From assembly GCF_007990265.1 (NCBI RefSeq), contig NZ_BJWH01000014.1:44293-108292 (forward strand): a stretch of 64,000 nucleotides of DNA. The letters are read 5' to 3'. This document shows, one piece after another, positions 8,314 through 17,706 of this stretch; positions within the stretch are counted from its first letter, which is position 1, and every line of letters starts with the position of its first letter. Both the position numbers and the translations under genes were made by a program. Origin of the DNA: Cellulomonas terrae (GTDB lineage: Bacteria; Actinomycetota; Actinomycetes; Actinomycetales; Cellulomonadaceae). The notes below the pieces were generated by a model. The model was not told the origin of the DNA and did not search any database. It saw nothing but the letters and a program-made list of their open reading frames with translations.

Positions 8314-8864
8314 GCGACGGGATGTTCCGGACCGTCTCGGGCTTCAAGCAGGGGTACGACCCGGACGAGGTCGACGACTTCTTCGCCCACGCACGGGCCG
8401 TGTACGAGCAGGGGCCGGCCTCCGGGCTGGCCAGCAAGGACGTCCGTGGCGTCGCGTTCGACATGGTGCGCGGCGGGTACGTGACCGCGGCGGTCGACGC
8501 GGCGCTCGACCGCCTGGAGGCCGCGTTCGTGGCCCGCGCCCGCTCGGAGTACATCGCGACGCGCGGCCAGCAGGGCTGGATGGACCACCTGAGCGAGCAG
8601 GCCCGTACGCTGTACGGCCGTCTGGGCCGTCCCGACGGTGACCGGTTCGCCCCGCCGGACGGCCGCCAGCAGGGGTACGAGCCGGCCGATGTCGACGCGC
8701 TCTGCCAGCGCCTCGTCGCCTACTTCGACAAGGGCACGCCGCTGTCGGCCGCGGAGGTCCGGTCCGCGACGTTCCGCCGCCGCAAGGGCCACAACGCGTA
8801 CGCGGAGGGCCCCGTCGACGCGTTCCTGTCCCGCGCGGTCGAGGTGCTCCTCGGGGTCGAGTAG
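8310..8864 (+). CDS. DivIVA-domain repeat protein
   Basis: 184 residues. It carries short DivIVA-type N-terminal motifs: [23 protein letters not shown] near the start, then the similar [21 protein letters not shown] near residue 125, separated by [15 protein letters not shown] and matched by [21 protein letters not shown]. This two-unit layout fits the actinobacterial family of DivIVA-domain repeat proteins rather than polar Wag31/DivIVA, because there is no long coiled-coil C-terminus. Function is unknown. Starts on a GTG overlapping the rlmN stop; internal ATG 8322 is an alternative. Confidence 0.85.
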   Translation: MSDGMFRTVSGFKQGYDPDEVDDFFAHARAVYEQGPASGLASKDVRGVAFDMVRGGYVTAAVDAALDRLEAAFVARARSEYIATRGQQGWMDHLSEQARTLYGRLGRPDGDRFAPPDGRQQGYEPADVDALCQRLVAYFDKGTPLSAAEVRSATFRRRKGHNAYAEGPVDAFLSRAVEVLLGVE

Positions 8865-8875
8865 CTCCCGACGTG

Positions 8876-8915
8876 ACGACGGCCGCGCCCCCCTGCGAGG
8901 GAGCGCGGCCGTCGT
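8876..8915. terminator. Bidirectional terminator between DivIVA-repeat gene and ABC permease
   Basis: 13-bp perfect stem ACGACGGCCGCGC / GCGCGGCCGTCGT, 11 bases after the plus-strand stop. It lies between convergent genes and could serve both. No T tract. Confidence 0.7.
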
Positions 8916-8963
8916 GTCCTCGCGCTGATCCTGCGCTCCGGACCAGCGCCGGGTCGTGAGGTG

Positions 8964-9779
8964 TCAGCCGTCCTCGCGCTTGAAGGTGCAGGTGCCGAAC
9001 CAGAGGCCGACGGCGGCGAGCACGATCGTCAGCGCGGAGCCCCACAGCGCGACGGAGCTGCCGATGTCGCCGTCGAACTGGGCGCGGATGCCCGAGACCA
9101 CGTGCTTGATCGGGTTGAGGTTCGAGAGCGTGTTGAGCCACGCGGGTGCCGATGCGGCCGTGATCGGCAGCAGGATCCCGGACAGCAGGAGCAGCGGCAG
9201 GGCGACCCCGTTCATCAGGGGAGCCAGGGCATCCTCGCTCTTGAGGGTGAGCGCCACGGCGTAGGACGCGGAGGCGAACGCGGCGGCGAGCAGCGCGGCG
9301 GTGACGATGCCGAGCACGATGCCCCAGAAGGGCGCCTCGAGCCCGAACAGGAACGCCACGGACACCAGGACGACGCCCTGGACGGCGACGACGATCACGT
9401 CGCGCAGCACGCGCCCGACGACGAGCGCGGAGCGGGGTGCGGGGCTGACGCGCTCCGCCTCGATGACCCCGTCGCGCCACTCGCCGATGAGCCCGAAGCC
9501 GACGAACAGGGCTCCGAACATGCCGAGCTGCACGAGCAGGCCCGGGACGAAGAGCTGGTACGCGTTGCTAGCGCCCAGCGCCGGGGCCAGCGGCTCGAGG
9601 AGCGGACCAAACAGGGACAGGTAGAGCACCGGCTGGAGCAGTCCCATGACGGCCCACACGGGGTTGCGCAGCGAGATCCGCATGGCCCGCCGGAAGACCG
9701 TGAGCGTGTCCCGGACGAAGGTGCTCCGGCTGCGCTGCTCGTCGGTGACGGCGGGGGAGGTGGCGGTGGCGGCGGTCAT
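8964..9779 (-). CDS. ABC-2 type multidrug exporter permease
   Basis: 271 residues with six predicted membrane segments in the ABC-2 (DrrB-like) layout. An N-terminal cytoplasmic stretch (TFVRDTLTVFRRAMRISLRNP) is followed by hydrophobic segments from about 42, and the EWRDGVIEAERVSPAPRSAL loop, the usual conserved loop of daunorubicin-type permeases, lies near 100. ATG overlaps the ATPase stop by 4 bases (9776-9779), so the pair is coupled. With the upstream ATPase it likely pumps an amphipathic drug or lipid; the substrate cannot be told from sequence. Confidence 0.9.
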   Translation of the reverse strand: MTAATATSPAVTDEQRSRSTFVRDTLTVFRRAMRISLRNPVWAVMGLLQPVLYLSLFGPLLEPLAPALGASNAYQLFVPGLLVQLGMFGALFVGFGLIGEWRDGVIEAERVSPAPRSALVVGRVLRDVIVVAVQGVVLVSVAFLFGLEAPFWGIVLGIVTAALLAAAFASASYAVALTLKSEDALAPLMNGVALPLLLLSGILLPITAASAPAWLNTLSNLNPIKHVVSGIRAQFDGDIGSSVALWGSALTIVLAAVGLWFGTCTFKREDG

Positions 9780-10762
9780 GCTGCTGCTCCTTCGGTGGGC
9801 TGCGCCGGGCTCTCTCCGTCGCGCAGGGACCGGCCGGTCAGGGTGAGGAAGACGTCGTCGAGCGTGGGGCGGCGCAGCTCGACGCCGTCCAGCTCGAGGC
9901 CTTCCGCGTCGAGCGTCCGGAGCAGACCGGTGAGCAGGGTGCGGCCCTGGGGGACGCGGACCTCGACCAGCGTGCCGTCGACCGTCGGGGTGTCGGCGCC
10001 GGGCAGCTGCGCGGCGACGGCGGCGATGCGGGCGACGTCGCCAAGCTGCGCGACGCTGAGCAGGACGGCGTCGCCGCTCACGCGCTGCTTGAGCTCCTCC
10101 GGGGAGCCCTGCGCGACGATCGCGCCGTGGTCGATGACGAGGATGCGGTCGCACAGGGCGTCGGCCTCGTCGAGGTAGTGCGTCGTGAGGAACACGGTGC
10201 TGCCGTGCTCGTCGCGCAGGCCACGCACGTGGGTCCAGAGGTTCGCGCGCGCCTGCGGGTCGAGGCCGGTGGTCGGCTCGTCGAGGAACACCAGCCGCGG
10301 CGTGTGGATCAGGCCTGTCACGATGTCGAGCCGGCGTCGCTGGCCGCCGGACAGCGAGGAGCACGTTCGGTCCCAGAGGCCGTCGAGCTCGAGCCGGGCG
10401 AACAGGTCGCGGCCGCGGGCGGTGGCGGCGGCGCGGTCGACGCCGTAGAGCAGCGCGTGGTCGACGACCTCCTCGCCGGCGCGCGCCTCTCCGGACGTGG
10501 AGCCGGACTGGGCGACGTAGCCGATGCGGCGGCGGACGGTGCCGGGGTCGCGCCGCAGGTCGGCGCCGGCGACGGTCGCCTCGCCGCGGGTGGGGCGCAG
10601 GAGGGTGGTGAGCATCCGGAGGGTGGTCGTCTTGCCGGCGCCGTTGGGGCCGAGGAAGCCGACGATCTCGCCGGCCTCGACGTCGAGGTCCACGCCGCGC
10701 ACGGCGTCGACGTCCCCTCGTCGGGTCTGGTAGGTGCGGGCCAGGCCGCGGGCATGGATCAT
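9776..10762 (-). CDS. ABC exporter ATP-binding protein (DrrA-like)
   Basis: 328 residues. Walker A GPNGAGKTTT near residue 38, Q-loop YVAQSGSTSGEA, signature LSGGQRRRLD near 137, Walker B LVFLDEPTTGLDP near 160 and switch His in LTTHYLDEAD near 195. A C-terminal extension with LRRPTLDDVFLTLTGR is characteristic of DrrA/daunorubicin-resistance ATPases. ATG 10762 has AAGGAG upstream (10771-10776 on the opposite strand). Lies 66 bases after the PadR regulator in the same direction, which suggests local control. Confidence 0.94.
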   Translation of the reverse strand: MIHARGLARTYQTRRGDVDAVRGVDLDVEAGEIVGFLGPNGAGKTTTLRMLTTLLRPTRGEATVAGADLRRDPGTVRRRIGYVAQSGSTSGEARAGEEVVDHALLYGVDRAAATARGRDLFARLELDGLWDRTCSSLSGGQRRRLDIVTGLIHTPRLVFLDEPTTGLDPQARANLWTHVRGLRDEHGSTVFLTTHYLDEADALCDRILVIDHGAIVAQGSPEELKQRVSGDAVLLSVAQLGDVARIAAVAAQLPGADTPTVDGTLVEVRVPQGRTLLTGLLRTLDAEGLELDGVELRRPTLDDVFLTLTGRSLRDGESPAQPTEGAAA

Positions 10763-10803
10763 GCGGGGTTCTCCTTCGAGTGGAGACCCCAGTATTCAAG
10801 ATG

Positions 10804-10832
10804 GACTATTACTCGTCATCCTTGACTATTAC
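10804..10832. promoter_or_regulatory. Putative PadR operator: direct repeat GACTATTAC
   Basis: GACTATTAC occurs at 10804-10812 and 10824-10832, period 20 bases (about two helical turns), in an unusually AT-rich 66-base gap between padR and the exporter genes. The second copy overlaps the padR stop codon. Confidence 0.45.
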
Positions 10833-11506
10833 GTGTTCTCCTCGGCCATCGCGAGGACGACGCCCGGCCCTACGCCGGCGGCGCGCGCGATCTCGATCTG
10901 CTCAGGGGTCGGGGTCCACAGCGGCGGCTCGTCCTGGAACGCGTAGGCACCGCCTGCCAGCCGGTCGAGGTACTCCCCGGACCACGCCAGCTCGCCCCGG
11001 GTCCGGGCCATGATCAACCGGGGGACCTCGGTCGCGGTGTCCGGTGTGTCCTTCGCCTCGAGGATCTGGTCGATCTGCGTCGCGAGCACGGTGAGGTACT
11101 CCTCGAGCAGCTCGACGCGCGTCCGGACCGCCTGGACGACCTCGTCGCGGGGGAGGGCGAACGCCATGTTCACGGCCGTGAGGAACAGGGTCGGGTCGTC
11201 GGTCGTGACCAGGCCAGCGCGCACCAGCGCGAGGAACTCGGACTCGCCGGCGTCGGTCAGCCGGTACGTCGTCCGCGGCGGTCGCGGACCCGCAGCGGCG
11301 ACGCCCACCTCCTCCAGCAGCCCCGAGCGCGTCAAGGACTTCAGCGCGTTGTAGATCGACCCCGGGTGCACGTGCGCCCACTGGTCGACCTCCCAGCTCA
11401 CGAGCTCCCTGCGCAGGAAGTACCCGTGCACGGGTTGGAAGATGCGCACGCAGCCGAGCACGAGCAGGCGCGTCGAGGACCCCTGGGGCGTCGCAGGAGC
11501 GGACAT
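10829..11506 (-). CDS. PadR-family transcriptional regulator
   Basis: 225 residues. The N-terminal winged helix (residues about 10-90) contains [42 protein letters not shown] and [13 protein letters not shown], the standard PadR layout. The C-terminal half is helical ([19 protein letters not shown]) as in larger PadR/Vir proteins, where it forms the dimer and ligand pocket. PadR proteins typically repress an adjacent efflux system, which matches the exporter directly downstream. ATG 11506 has AGGA just upstream. Divergent from dxr with 40 bases between starts. Confidence 0.92.
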   Translation of the reverse strand: MSAPATPQGSSTRLLVLGCVRIFQPVHGYFLRRELVSWEVDQWAHVHPGSIYNALKSLTRSGLLEEVGVAAAGPRPPRTTYRLTDAGESEFLALVRAGLVTTDDPTLFLTAVNMAFALPRDEVVQAVRTRVELLEEYLTVLATQIDQILEAKDTPDTATEVPRLIMARTRGELAWSGEYLDRLAGGAYAFQDEPPLWTPTPEQIEIARAAGVGPGVVLAMAEENT

Positions 11507-11546
11507 GCGGCGATCCTGCCACGGGCGATGCACGAAGATGGGCAGC

Positions 11547-12704
11547 GTGACACAGCGCAGCGTCGTCCTCCTCGGGTCCACCGGCTCCATCGGCACGCAG
11601 GCCGTCGACGTCATCACCCGCAACCCCGACCGGTTCGCCGTGACGGGCCTGTCCGCAGGCGGCGGGGACGTCGACCTGCTCGCGCGGCAGGCCCGCGAGC
11701 TCGGGGTCTCGACCGTCGCGGTGGCCGACCCCCGCGCCGAGCAGCCCCTGCGCGACGCGCTCCCGGGCGTCGAGGTGCTGGCCGGCCCCGACGCGTCCAC
11801 GGACCTGGCCGGGCGCGGCGCCGACGTCGTGCTCAACGGAGTCACGGGCTCGGTCGGTCTGGGGCCGACGCTCGCCGCGCTGCAGGCAGGTTCCACGCTC
11901 GCGCTGGCCAACAAGGAGTCGCTCGTCGTCGGCGGCCGGCTGGTGCACGCCGCGCGGCAGCGCCCGGACCAGATCGTGCCGGTCGACTCCGAGCACTCGG
12001 CCATCGCGCAGGCGCTGCGGGGCGGAACCCACGCCGAGGTCCGACGGCTGATCCTCACGGCGTCGGGCGGGCCGTTCCGCGGCTGGTCCCACGACGACGT
12101 CAAGGCGGTCAGCCCGCAGCAGGCGCTCGCGCACCCGACGTGGTCGATGGGTCCCGTGGTGACGATCAACTCCGCGACCCTGATGAACAAGGGCCTGGAG
12201 CTCATCGAGGCGCACCTGCTGTTCGACGTGCCGGTCGCGGACATCACCGTGGTGGTGCACCCCCAGTCGGTCGTGCACTCGATGGTCGAGTTCGTCGACG
12301 GCTCCACGCTGGCGCAGGCGTCGCCGCCCGACATGCGTCTCCCGATCGCCCTCGGTCTCTCCTGGCCGGACCGGGTCCCGCAGGTCGCGCCCCCGTGCGA
12401 CTGGACGCAGGCCACGGCCTGGACGTTCGAGCCTCTGGACGAGGAGGTGTTCGCCGCGGTGCGGCTGGCCCGGGCGGCCGTCGCGACGTCCGCGACGCAC
12501 CCTGCGGTCTACAACGCGGCGAACGAGGAGTGCGTCGAGGCGTTCCTGGCGGGGCGGATCGGGTTCCTCGACATCGTCACCACCGTCGAGCGGGTGCTCG
12601 GGGAGCACGACGGCACCCCGCCGGCCGACCTGACGCTCGACGCCGTCCTGGCTGCAGAGCGGTGGGCCCGCGCGCGCGCCCAGGAGATCCTGGCGCGCGC
12701 CTGA
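11547..12704 (+). CDS. dxr: 1-deoxy-D-xylulose-5-phosphate reductoisomerase
   Basis: About 385 residues; first committed step of the MEP isoprenoid pathway (DXP to MEP, NADPH, divalent metal). Motifs: NADPH-binding [12 protein letters not shown] at the start, [13 protein letters not shown] near 115, the metal and substrate residues in PVDSEHSAI near 143, [11 protein letters not shown] near 168 and [11 protein letters not shown] near 212. GTG 11547 gives a natural N-terminus; ATG 11538 is equally possible, and the ribosome binding site is weak for both. In most actinobacteria rip1 and ispG follow directly; here they lie 12 kb away. Confidence 0.95.
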   Translation: MTQRSVVLLGSTGSIGTQAVDVITRNPDRFAVTGLSAGGGDVDLLARQARELGVSTVAVADPRAEQPLRDALPGVEVLAGPDASTDLAGRGADVVLNGVTGSVGLGPTLAALQAGSTLALANKESLVVGGRLVHAARQRPDQIVPVDSEHSAIAQALRGGTHAEVRRLILTASGGPFRGWSHDDVKAVSPQQALAHPTWSMGPVVTINSATLMNKGLELIEAHLLFDVPVADITVVVHPQSVVHSMVEFVDGSTLAQASPPDMRLPIALGLSWPDRVPQVAPPCDWTQATAWTFEPLDEEVFAAVRLARAAVATSATHPAVYNAANEECVEAFLAGRIGFLDIVTTVERVLGEHDGTPPADLTLDAVLAAERWARARAQEILARA

Positions 12705-12708
12705 CCGC

Positions 12709-14064
12709 TCAGTGCCCGAGGACCTGGCTCAGCAGGCCGCCCATGCGGCTGGGGTGACCTGTCCGGGCCTCCGTGCGGTCGGCCCACGCGGTCGCGCGTC
12801 GGGTCGCCGTGATGCCCGCCCACCGGATCGGCTCCGGCTCCCAGGCGGGGGAGCGGTGGTCGACCCACGGCAGCCGGACCAGGGGGCTGTCGGCCCCGGT
12901 GAGCAGGTCCGCGAGCGTCCTGCCCGCGAGGTTGGTCAGCGCGACACCGTCGCCGACGTAGCCGCCCGCCCACGCGATACCGGTCTCCAGGTCGAGCCCG
13001 ACGGACGGGTGCCAGTCGCGCGGCACCCCGAGCGGACCGCCCCAGTGGTGGGTGATCTCGGCCCGGTCGAGCACGGGGAACAGGTCGACCAGCTCGTGCT
13101 CCAGGTGCGCGGCGACCGCGTCGACGCGGTCGTACGCGGGCCGGATGGCGGAGCGCACGTGGTAGGGCGCGCCCCGGCCGCCGAACGCGAGGCGGTCGTC
13201 GGTGGTGCGCTGGCCGTAGACGACGAGGTGCCGCGCGTCCGTGAAGGTCTGCCCTCGCGCCAGGCCGATCTGCGCCCAGACCTCGGGCGGCAGCGGCTCG
13301 GTGGCGATCATGTGGGAGTACACGGGCGCGACGTCGCGGTGCGACCCGGGCAGGTGTGCGCTCCAGGCCTCGGTCGCGCGGACCACCCAGCGGGCGCGGA
13401 CGGTGCCGTGGTCCGTCACGACCGCACGCGGCGAGAGTCGCAGCGCGCGCGTCCCCTCGACCAGCCGGGCACCGCGCGCCAGGACGACGTCCAGCAGCCC
13501 GCGGACCAGCCGGGCGGGGTGCACCCGCGCGCAGTCCGGGGTGAACGAGCCGCCGACGGCACCGGACGCGCGGACGTGCTCGGCGACCCCGTCGGCGTCG
13601 AGCAGGTGCGACTCGTCGCCCCACCGCGCGTCGGCGGCGACGGCGTCGGCGACGCGTTCGAGCTGCGGTCGGTTGCGGGCGACCGTCACGGTGCCACCGA
13701 AGGTGAACCCGCAGTCGATCAGCTCCGCGGCGGCCACCCCACCGACCTCGACGACCGTGTCCCGCATCGCTGCGCGCATCGCCGCGGCGGCGTCGGGACC
13801 GTGCCGGCGGGCCAGCTCGTCGGCGGACACCGGCAGGAGCGCGGAGCACCAGCCGCCGTTGCGTCCGCTCGCACCGAAGCCGGCGACCTGCGCCTCGACG
13901 AGGAGCACGTCGAGCGACGGGTCCGCCTCCAGCAGGTAGTACGCGGTCCAGAGGCCGGTCAGACCGGCTCCGACGATGACGACGTCCGCCTGGTCGTCCC
14001 CGTCGAGCGGGTCGTGCGGGGCACGCTCCTCGACCTGCTCGGACCAGAGCGACCGACCCGTCAC
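12709..14064 (-). CDS. FAD-dependent amine oxidase / oxidoreductase (PuuB-like)
   Basis: 451 residues of the DAO superfamily. The FAD dinucleotide fold DVVIVGAGLTGLWTAYYL lies near residue 27, with GFGASGRNGGWCSALLP near 62. The C-terminal GIAWAGGYVGDGVALTNLAGR is the second FAD contact seen in this family. E. coli PuuB oxidises gamma-glutamylputrescine; relatives oxidise other amines or N-methyl amino acids. Position next to a class III aminotransferase, an aldehyde dehydrogenase and a polyamine importer supports an amine substrate, but no glutamylpolyamine synthetase (PuuA) is visible here. Starts on GTG overlapping the aminotransferase stop (GTGA). Only 4 bases separate its stop from the convergent dxr stop. 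Confidence 0.85.
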   Translation of the reverse strand: MTGRSLWSEQVEERAPHDPLDGDDQADVVIVGAGLTGLWTAYYLLEADPSLDVLLVEAQVAGFGASGRNGGWCSALLPVSADELARRHGPDAAAAMRAAMRDTVVEVGGVAAAELIDCGFTFGGTVTVARNRPQLERVADAVAADARWGDESHLLDADGVAEHVRASGAVGGSFTPDCARVHPARLVRGLLDVVLARGARLVEGTRALRLSPRAVVTDHGTVRARWVVRATEAWSAHLPGSHRDVAPVYSHMIATEPLPPEVWAQIGLARGQTFTDARHLVVYGQRTTDDRLAFGGRGAPYHVRSAIRPAYDRVDAVAAHLEHELVDLFPVLDRAEITHHWGGPLGVPRDWHPSVGLDLETGIAWAGGYVGDGVALTNLAGRTLADLLTGADSPLVRLPWVDHRSPAWEPEPIRWAGITATRRATAWADRTEARTGHPSRMGGLLSQVLGH

Positions 14065-15437
14065 AGACGCGCCCAGGCGTCAGTGAGCACGCTGCGCAGG
14101 ATGCCCGTGATCTCGTCGAACTCCGCCTGCCCGCACGTCAGCGGCGGGGCGAGCTGGATGACCGGGTCGCCGCGGTCGTCGGCGCGGCAGTACAGCCCGG
14201 CGTCGAACAGGGCGCCGGACAGGAACCCGCGCAGCAGCCGTTCGCTCTCGTCGTCGTCGAACGTCTCCCGCGTGACCTTGTCCTTGACCAGCTCGATCCC
14301 GTAGAAGAACCCCTCGCCGCGCACGTCACCGACGATCGGCAGGTCGAGCAGGGTCTCGAGGGTGCGCCGGAACGCGGGGGCCGACTCCTTGACGTGCGTG
14401 GTGATGCCCTCGCGCTCGAACAGGTCGAGGTTGGCGTTGGCCACGGCCGCGGAGACCGGGTGACCGCCGAAGGTGTAGCCGTGCGAGAACGACGCGCTGC
14501 CCGTCGCGAACGGCTCGTAGAGCTTGTCGGACGCGATGAGGGCGCCGATCGGGGAGTACCCCGACGTCATGCCCTTCGCGCACGTGATCATGTCCGGGAC
14601 GTAGCCGAAGTCGTCGCACGCGAAGATCGAGCCGATCCGGCCGAACGCGCAGATGACCTCGTCGGAGACCAGGAGGACGTCGTACTGGTCGCAGATCTCC
14701 CGCACCCGCTCGAAGTAGCCCGGGGGCGGCGGGAAGCAGCCGCCGGCGTTCTGCACGGGCTCCAGGAACACCGCGGCGACCGAGTCGGGCCCCTCCATCT
14801 CGATGGCGTCACCGATCCGGTCCGCCGCCCACCGCCCGAACGCCTTCGGGTCGTCGCGCAGATGAGCGGGCGCCCGGTACTCGTTGGTGTTCGGCACCTT
14901 GTGGGCGCCGGGCACCAGCGGCTCGAACTGGGCCTTGAGCGTCGGCAGCCCGGTGATCGACAGCGCGCCGTGCGTGGTGCCGTGGTACGCGATCGACCGC
15001 GAGATCACCTTGTACTTGTTCGGCTTGCCGGTGAGCTTGAAATAGTTCTTCGCCAGCTTCCAGGCGGTCTCGACGGCCTCGCCGCCGCCGGTGGTGAAGA
15101 ACACGTGGTTGAGGTCGCCCGGGGCGTAGGCCGCCAGCCGCTCCGCGAGGTCGATCGCCTGCGGGTGCGCGTACGACCACAGCGGGAAGAACGCCAGCTT
15201 CTCGGCCTGCACGCGGGCGACCTCGGCGAGCTCGGCGCGCCCGTGCCCGGCCTGCACGACGAACAGCCCCGAGAGGCCGTCGATGTACTGGCGGCCCTGG
15301 TCGTCCCAGATGTGGTGACCCTGGCCGCGCACGATCGTCGGGACGCCGTCGTCCCAGGCGCTCTGTCGGGTGAAGTGCCCCCACAGGTGCGCCCGGGCAG
15401 CCTCCGAACGGGGCGTCCCGGCGGGAGTCGTGCTCAT
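14061..15437 (-). CDS. Class III (PLP) aminotransferase, probably putrescine/diamine:pyruvate type
   Basis: 458 residues. Substrate and PLP segments include FFTTGGGEAVETAWKLAKNY near 100, SRSIAYHGTTHGAL near 135, LLVSDEVICAFGRIG near 240 (the PLP-ring Asp) and ITCAKGMTSGYSPIGA near 275 with the Schiff-base Lys. The sequence most resembles the SpuC/PuuT-like group that transfers an amino group from putrescine or cadaverine to pyruvate. That substrate is inferred from context, not proven. ATG overlaps the upstream regulator stop (ATGA, 15434-15437), so regulator, aminotransferase and oxidase form one coupled minus-strand operon. Confidence 0.88.
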   Translation of the reverse strand: MSTTPAGTPRSEAARAHLWGHFTRQSAWDDGVPTIVRGQGHHIWDDQGRQYIDGLSGLFVVQAGHGRAELAEVARVQAEKLAFFPLWSYAHPQAIDLAERLAAYAPGDLNHVFFTTGGGEAVETAWKLAKNYFKLTGKPNKYKVISRSIAYHGTTHGALSITGLPTLKAQFEPLVPGAHKVPNTNEYRAPAHLRDDPKAFGRWAADRIGDAIEMEGPDSVAAVFLEPVQNAGGCFPPPPGYFERVREICDQYDVLLVSDEVICAFGRIGSIFACDDFGYVPDMITCAKGMTSGYSPIGALIASDKLYEPFATGSASFSHGYTFGGHPVSAAVANANLDLFEREGITTHVKESAPAFRRTLETLLDLPIVGDVRGEGFFYGIELVKDKVTRETFDDDESERLLRGFLSGALFDAGLYCRADDRGDPVIQLAPPLTCGQAEFDEITGILRSVLTDAWARL

Positions 15438-15910
15438 CTGGTCCCCCAGTTGTAGAGCTGCTTGCGCAGCTTCAGGTAGACGAACGTCTCGGTGGTCCGC
15501 ACCCCGGGGAGCGTGCGGATCTTCTGGTTCAGCACCTCGAGCAGGTGGTCGTCGTCCTCGCAGACGACCTCGCACAGCAGGTCGAAGCCGCCCGCGGTGA
15601 TCACGACGTAGTCGACCTCGGTCATCGCCGCGAGCGCGTCCGCGACGAGCGACAGGTCACCCTCGCACCGCAGGCCGATCATCGCCTGCCGCGAGAAGCC
15701 CACCTGCAGCGGATCGGTCACCGCGACGATCTGCATGACCCCGGAGTCGGTGAGGCGCTGGACGCGCTGGCGCACCGCGGCCTCGGACAGCCCGATCGCC
15801 TTGCCGATGGTGGCGTACGGTCGCCGACCGTCCTCCTGGAGCTGTTCGACGATGGCCTTGGAGACGTCGTCGAGTGCCGGGTGCCCCGGTGCTGGTCTGC
15901 GTGTGCCCAC
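15434..15910 (-). CDS. Lrp/AsnC-family transcriptional regulator
   Basis: 158 residues. N-terminal helix-turn-helix (LDDVSKAIVEQLQEDGRRPYATIGKAIGLSEAAVRQRVQRL) is followed by the RAM effector-binding domain from about 75 (MIGLRCEGDLSLVADALAAM, DYVVITAGGFDLLCEVVCED, LPGVRTTETFVYL). In this family it likely senses an amine or amino acid and controls the flanking catabolic genes. GTG 15910 is preferred. The alternative ATG 15985 would put the shared 13-base intergenic motif (15969-15981) inside the coding sequence and adds a basic, non-family N-terminus. Confidence 0.9.
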   Translation of the reverse strand: MGTRRPAPGHPALDDVSKAIVEQLQEDGRRPYATIGKAIGLSEAAVRQRVQRLTDSGVMQIVAVTDPLQVGFSRQAMIGLRCEGDLSLVADALAAMTEVDYVVITAGGFDLLCEVVCEDDDHLLEVLNQKIRTLPGVRTTETFVYLKLRKQLYNWGTR

Positions 15911-15968
15911 CTGCCGATGGTGGTGCGCGTCGCGTCTCAATGCAAGAGAACCGCGCGCCGGGAGCAAA

Positions 15969-15981
15969 GGATTTCGTCGTG
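15969..15981 (-). promoter_or_regulatory. Shared motif site A (possible operator of the Lrp-type regulator)
   Basis: Plus strand reads GGATTTCGTCGTG. The same 13 bases occur inverted upstream of gabT (24571-24583), and a related copy sits upstream of potD (17619-17634). Located between the divergent regulator and aldehyde dehydrogenase genes. A nearby TCTC...GAGA inverted repeat lies at 15935-15949. Confidence 0.5.
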
Positions 15982-16107
15982 ACATGCCGCGGGAACTTCT
16001 GATTCCGGCGTCAACAGGGGTCCTCTCAGCCGAATGGGGCACCAGGGGCTCCCGCGGCGGCGCGTTGCGGCGTAGCGTGCGGCGCACCGACTGTGAGGAG
16101 AGCACCC

Positions 16108-17553
16108 GTGAGCCAGACCGCCGACCTGATCGAGCTGCGCAACGTGATCGGGGGCGCCCAGCGGCCCTCCGCGGACGGTCGCACCACGTCGGTGGTCGAC
16201 CCGTCGACGGGTCAGGAGTACGCACGCGCGCCCCTGTCCGGCGCACAGGACGTCGACGCCGCGTACGACGCCGCGTCGGACGCGTTCACCACCTGGGGCC
16301 GCACCACCCCGGCGGAACGCCAGCTGGCGCTGCTGCGCCTCGCCGACGCGATCGAGCAGCGTGCCGACGAGTTCGTCGCCGTCGAGTCCCGCAACACCGG
16401 CAAGCCGCTGCACCTGACCGCCACCGACGAGGTCCCGCCCTGCGTCGACCAGCTGAGGTTCTTCGCCGGCGCCGCCCGCGTGCTCGACGGGCTGAGCGCG
16501 GGGGAGTACATGGCGGGTCACACGTCCTGGGTGCGACGCGAGCCGGTCGGGGTCGTCGGCCAGGTCACGCCGTGGAACTACCCCCTGATGATGGCGATCT
16601 GGAAGATCGCCCCGGCGCTCGCGGCGGGCAACACGATCGTCCTGAAGCCGTCGGACACGACGCCGGCCTCGACGCTGCTGCTCGGCCAGGTCGCCAACGA
16701 GGTCCTGCCGCCCGGCGTGCTGAACATCGTCTGCGGCGACCGCGACACGGGCCGCGCCCTGGTCTCCCACCAGCGCCCCGACATGGTGGCCATCACGGGT
16801 TCGGTGCGCGCCGGCTCCCAGGTGGCGGCTGCGGCTGCGGCGAACGTCAAGCGTGTCCACCTGGAGCTGGGCGGCAAGGCGCCGGTCATCGTCTTCGCCG
16901 ACGCCGACCTCGCCGCTGCCGCCGAGGGCATCGCGGGCGCCGGGTACTACAACGCCGGCCAGGACTGCACGGCGGCGACCCGCGTGCTCGTGCACGCGTC
17001 CGTGCACGACGACTTCGTCGCGGCGCTCGCCGAGGCCGCCCGCGGGCAGCGCACCGGTGTGCCCAGCGACCCGGACGTCGCGTTCGGGCCCGTGAACAAC
17101 GCCCTGCAGCTCGACCGGGTCACGGGCTTCCTCGACCGGCTCCCGGACCACGCGTCGGTCGTGGCGGGCGGTCACCGCGTGGGGGACGTCGGGTACTTCG
17201 TCGAGGCGACCGTGGTCTCGGGGCTGAAGCAGGACGACGAGGCGGTGCAGGAGGAGATCTTCGGGCCGGTCATCACCGTGCAGACGTTCACCGACGAGGA
17301 CGAGGCCGTCACGCTGGCCAACGGCGTGCGGTATGGCCTGTCGAGCTCGGTGTGGACGCAGAACCACGGCCGGGCGCTGCGCGTGTCCCGCGCACTGGAC
17401 TTCGGGGTGGTGTGGATCAACACCCACATCCCGTTCGTGGCGGAGATGCCGCACGGCGGTTTCAAGCACTCCGGGTACGGCAAGGACCTGTCGATGTACG
17501 GGTTCGAGGACTACACCCGCATCAAGCACGTGATGTCTGCTTTCGACGCCTAG
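16108..17553 (+). CDS. Aldehyde dehydrogenase, probably gamma-aminobutyraldehyde dehydrogenase (PatD-like)
   Basis: 481 residues of the NAD-dependent ALDH family. VGQVTPWNYPLMMAIWKIAP near 155, the general-base Glu in HLELGGKAPVIVFADADL near 255 and the nucleophile Cys in YYNAGQDCTAATRVLVH near 290 are intact. NAGQDCTA is typical of the PatD/YdcW group, which oxidises 4-aminobutanal to GABA. GTG 16108 follows GAGGAG (16095-16100). Divergent from the Lrp-type regulator and followed by the Pot importer, so it fits the putrescine-to-GABA step. Confidence 0.9.
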   Translation: MSQTADLIELRNVIGGAQRPSADGRTTSVVDPSTGQEYARAPLSGAQDVDAAYDAASDAFTTWGRTTPAERQLALLRLADAIEQRADEFVAVESRNTGKPLHLTATDEVPPCVDQLRFFAGAARVLDGLSAGEYMAGHTSWVRREPVGVVGQVTPWNYPLMMAIWKIAPALAAGNTIVLKPSDTTPASTLLLGQVANEVLPPGVLNIVCGDRDTGRALVSHQRPDMVAITGSVRAGSQVAAAAAANVKRVHLELGGKAPVIVFADADLAAAAEGIAGAGYYNAGQDCTAATRVLVHASVHDDFVAALAEAARGQRTGVPSDPDVAFGPVNNALQLDRVTGFLDRLPDHASVVAGGHRVGDVGYFVEATVVSGLKQDDEAVQEEIFGPVITVQTFTDEDEAVTLANGVRYGLSSSVWTQNHGRALRVSRALDFGVVWINTHIPFVAEMPHGGFKHSGYGKDLSMYGFEDYTRIKHVMSAFDA

Positions 17554-17587
17554 GTCGACGGATCCCGGGGTCGCATGTTCCGTGCGT

Positions 17588-17603
17588 GCAACATTTTCGT
17601 TGC
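17588..17603. promoter_or_regulatory. Inverted repeat GCAAC-N6-GTTGC upstream of potD
   Basis: Five-base arms around an AT-rich ATTTTC centre, 104 bases before the potD start in a 153-base gap. Possible regulator site or end of the aldehyde dehydrogenase transcript. Confidence 0.3.
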
Positions 17604-17618
17604 GGACGGGTTCTGATG

Positions 17619-17634
17619 CGACGGATTCCTTGCT
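17619..17634 (+). promoter_or_regulatory. Shared motif site B upstream of potD
   Basis: CGACGGATTCCTTGCT; compare the opposite strand of site A, CGACGAAATCCTTTGCT. One substitution aside, they differ by single-base length changes. Confidence 0.4.
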
Positions 17635-17706
17635 GGACAGCCGTCCGTTTGCGAAGATCCAGCGACCCGCCGTGCAGCACGGCGCCCGTCGGCACCTAGG
17701 AGCACC

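Noticed and set aside
15911..15985. Longer start (ATG 15985) for the Lrp-type regulator
   Set aside because: It would place the shared intergenic motif inside the gene and add a basic tail not seen in Lrp proteins.
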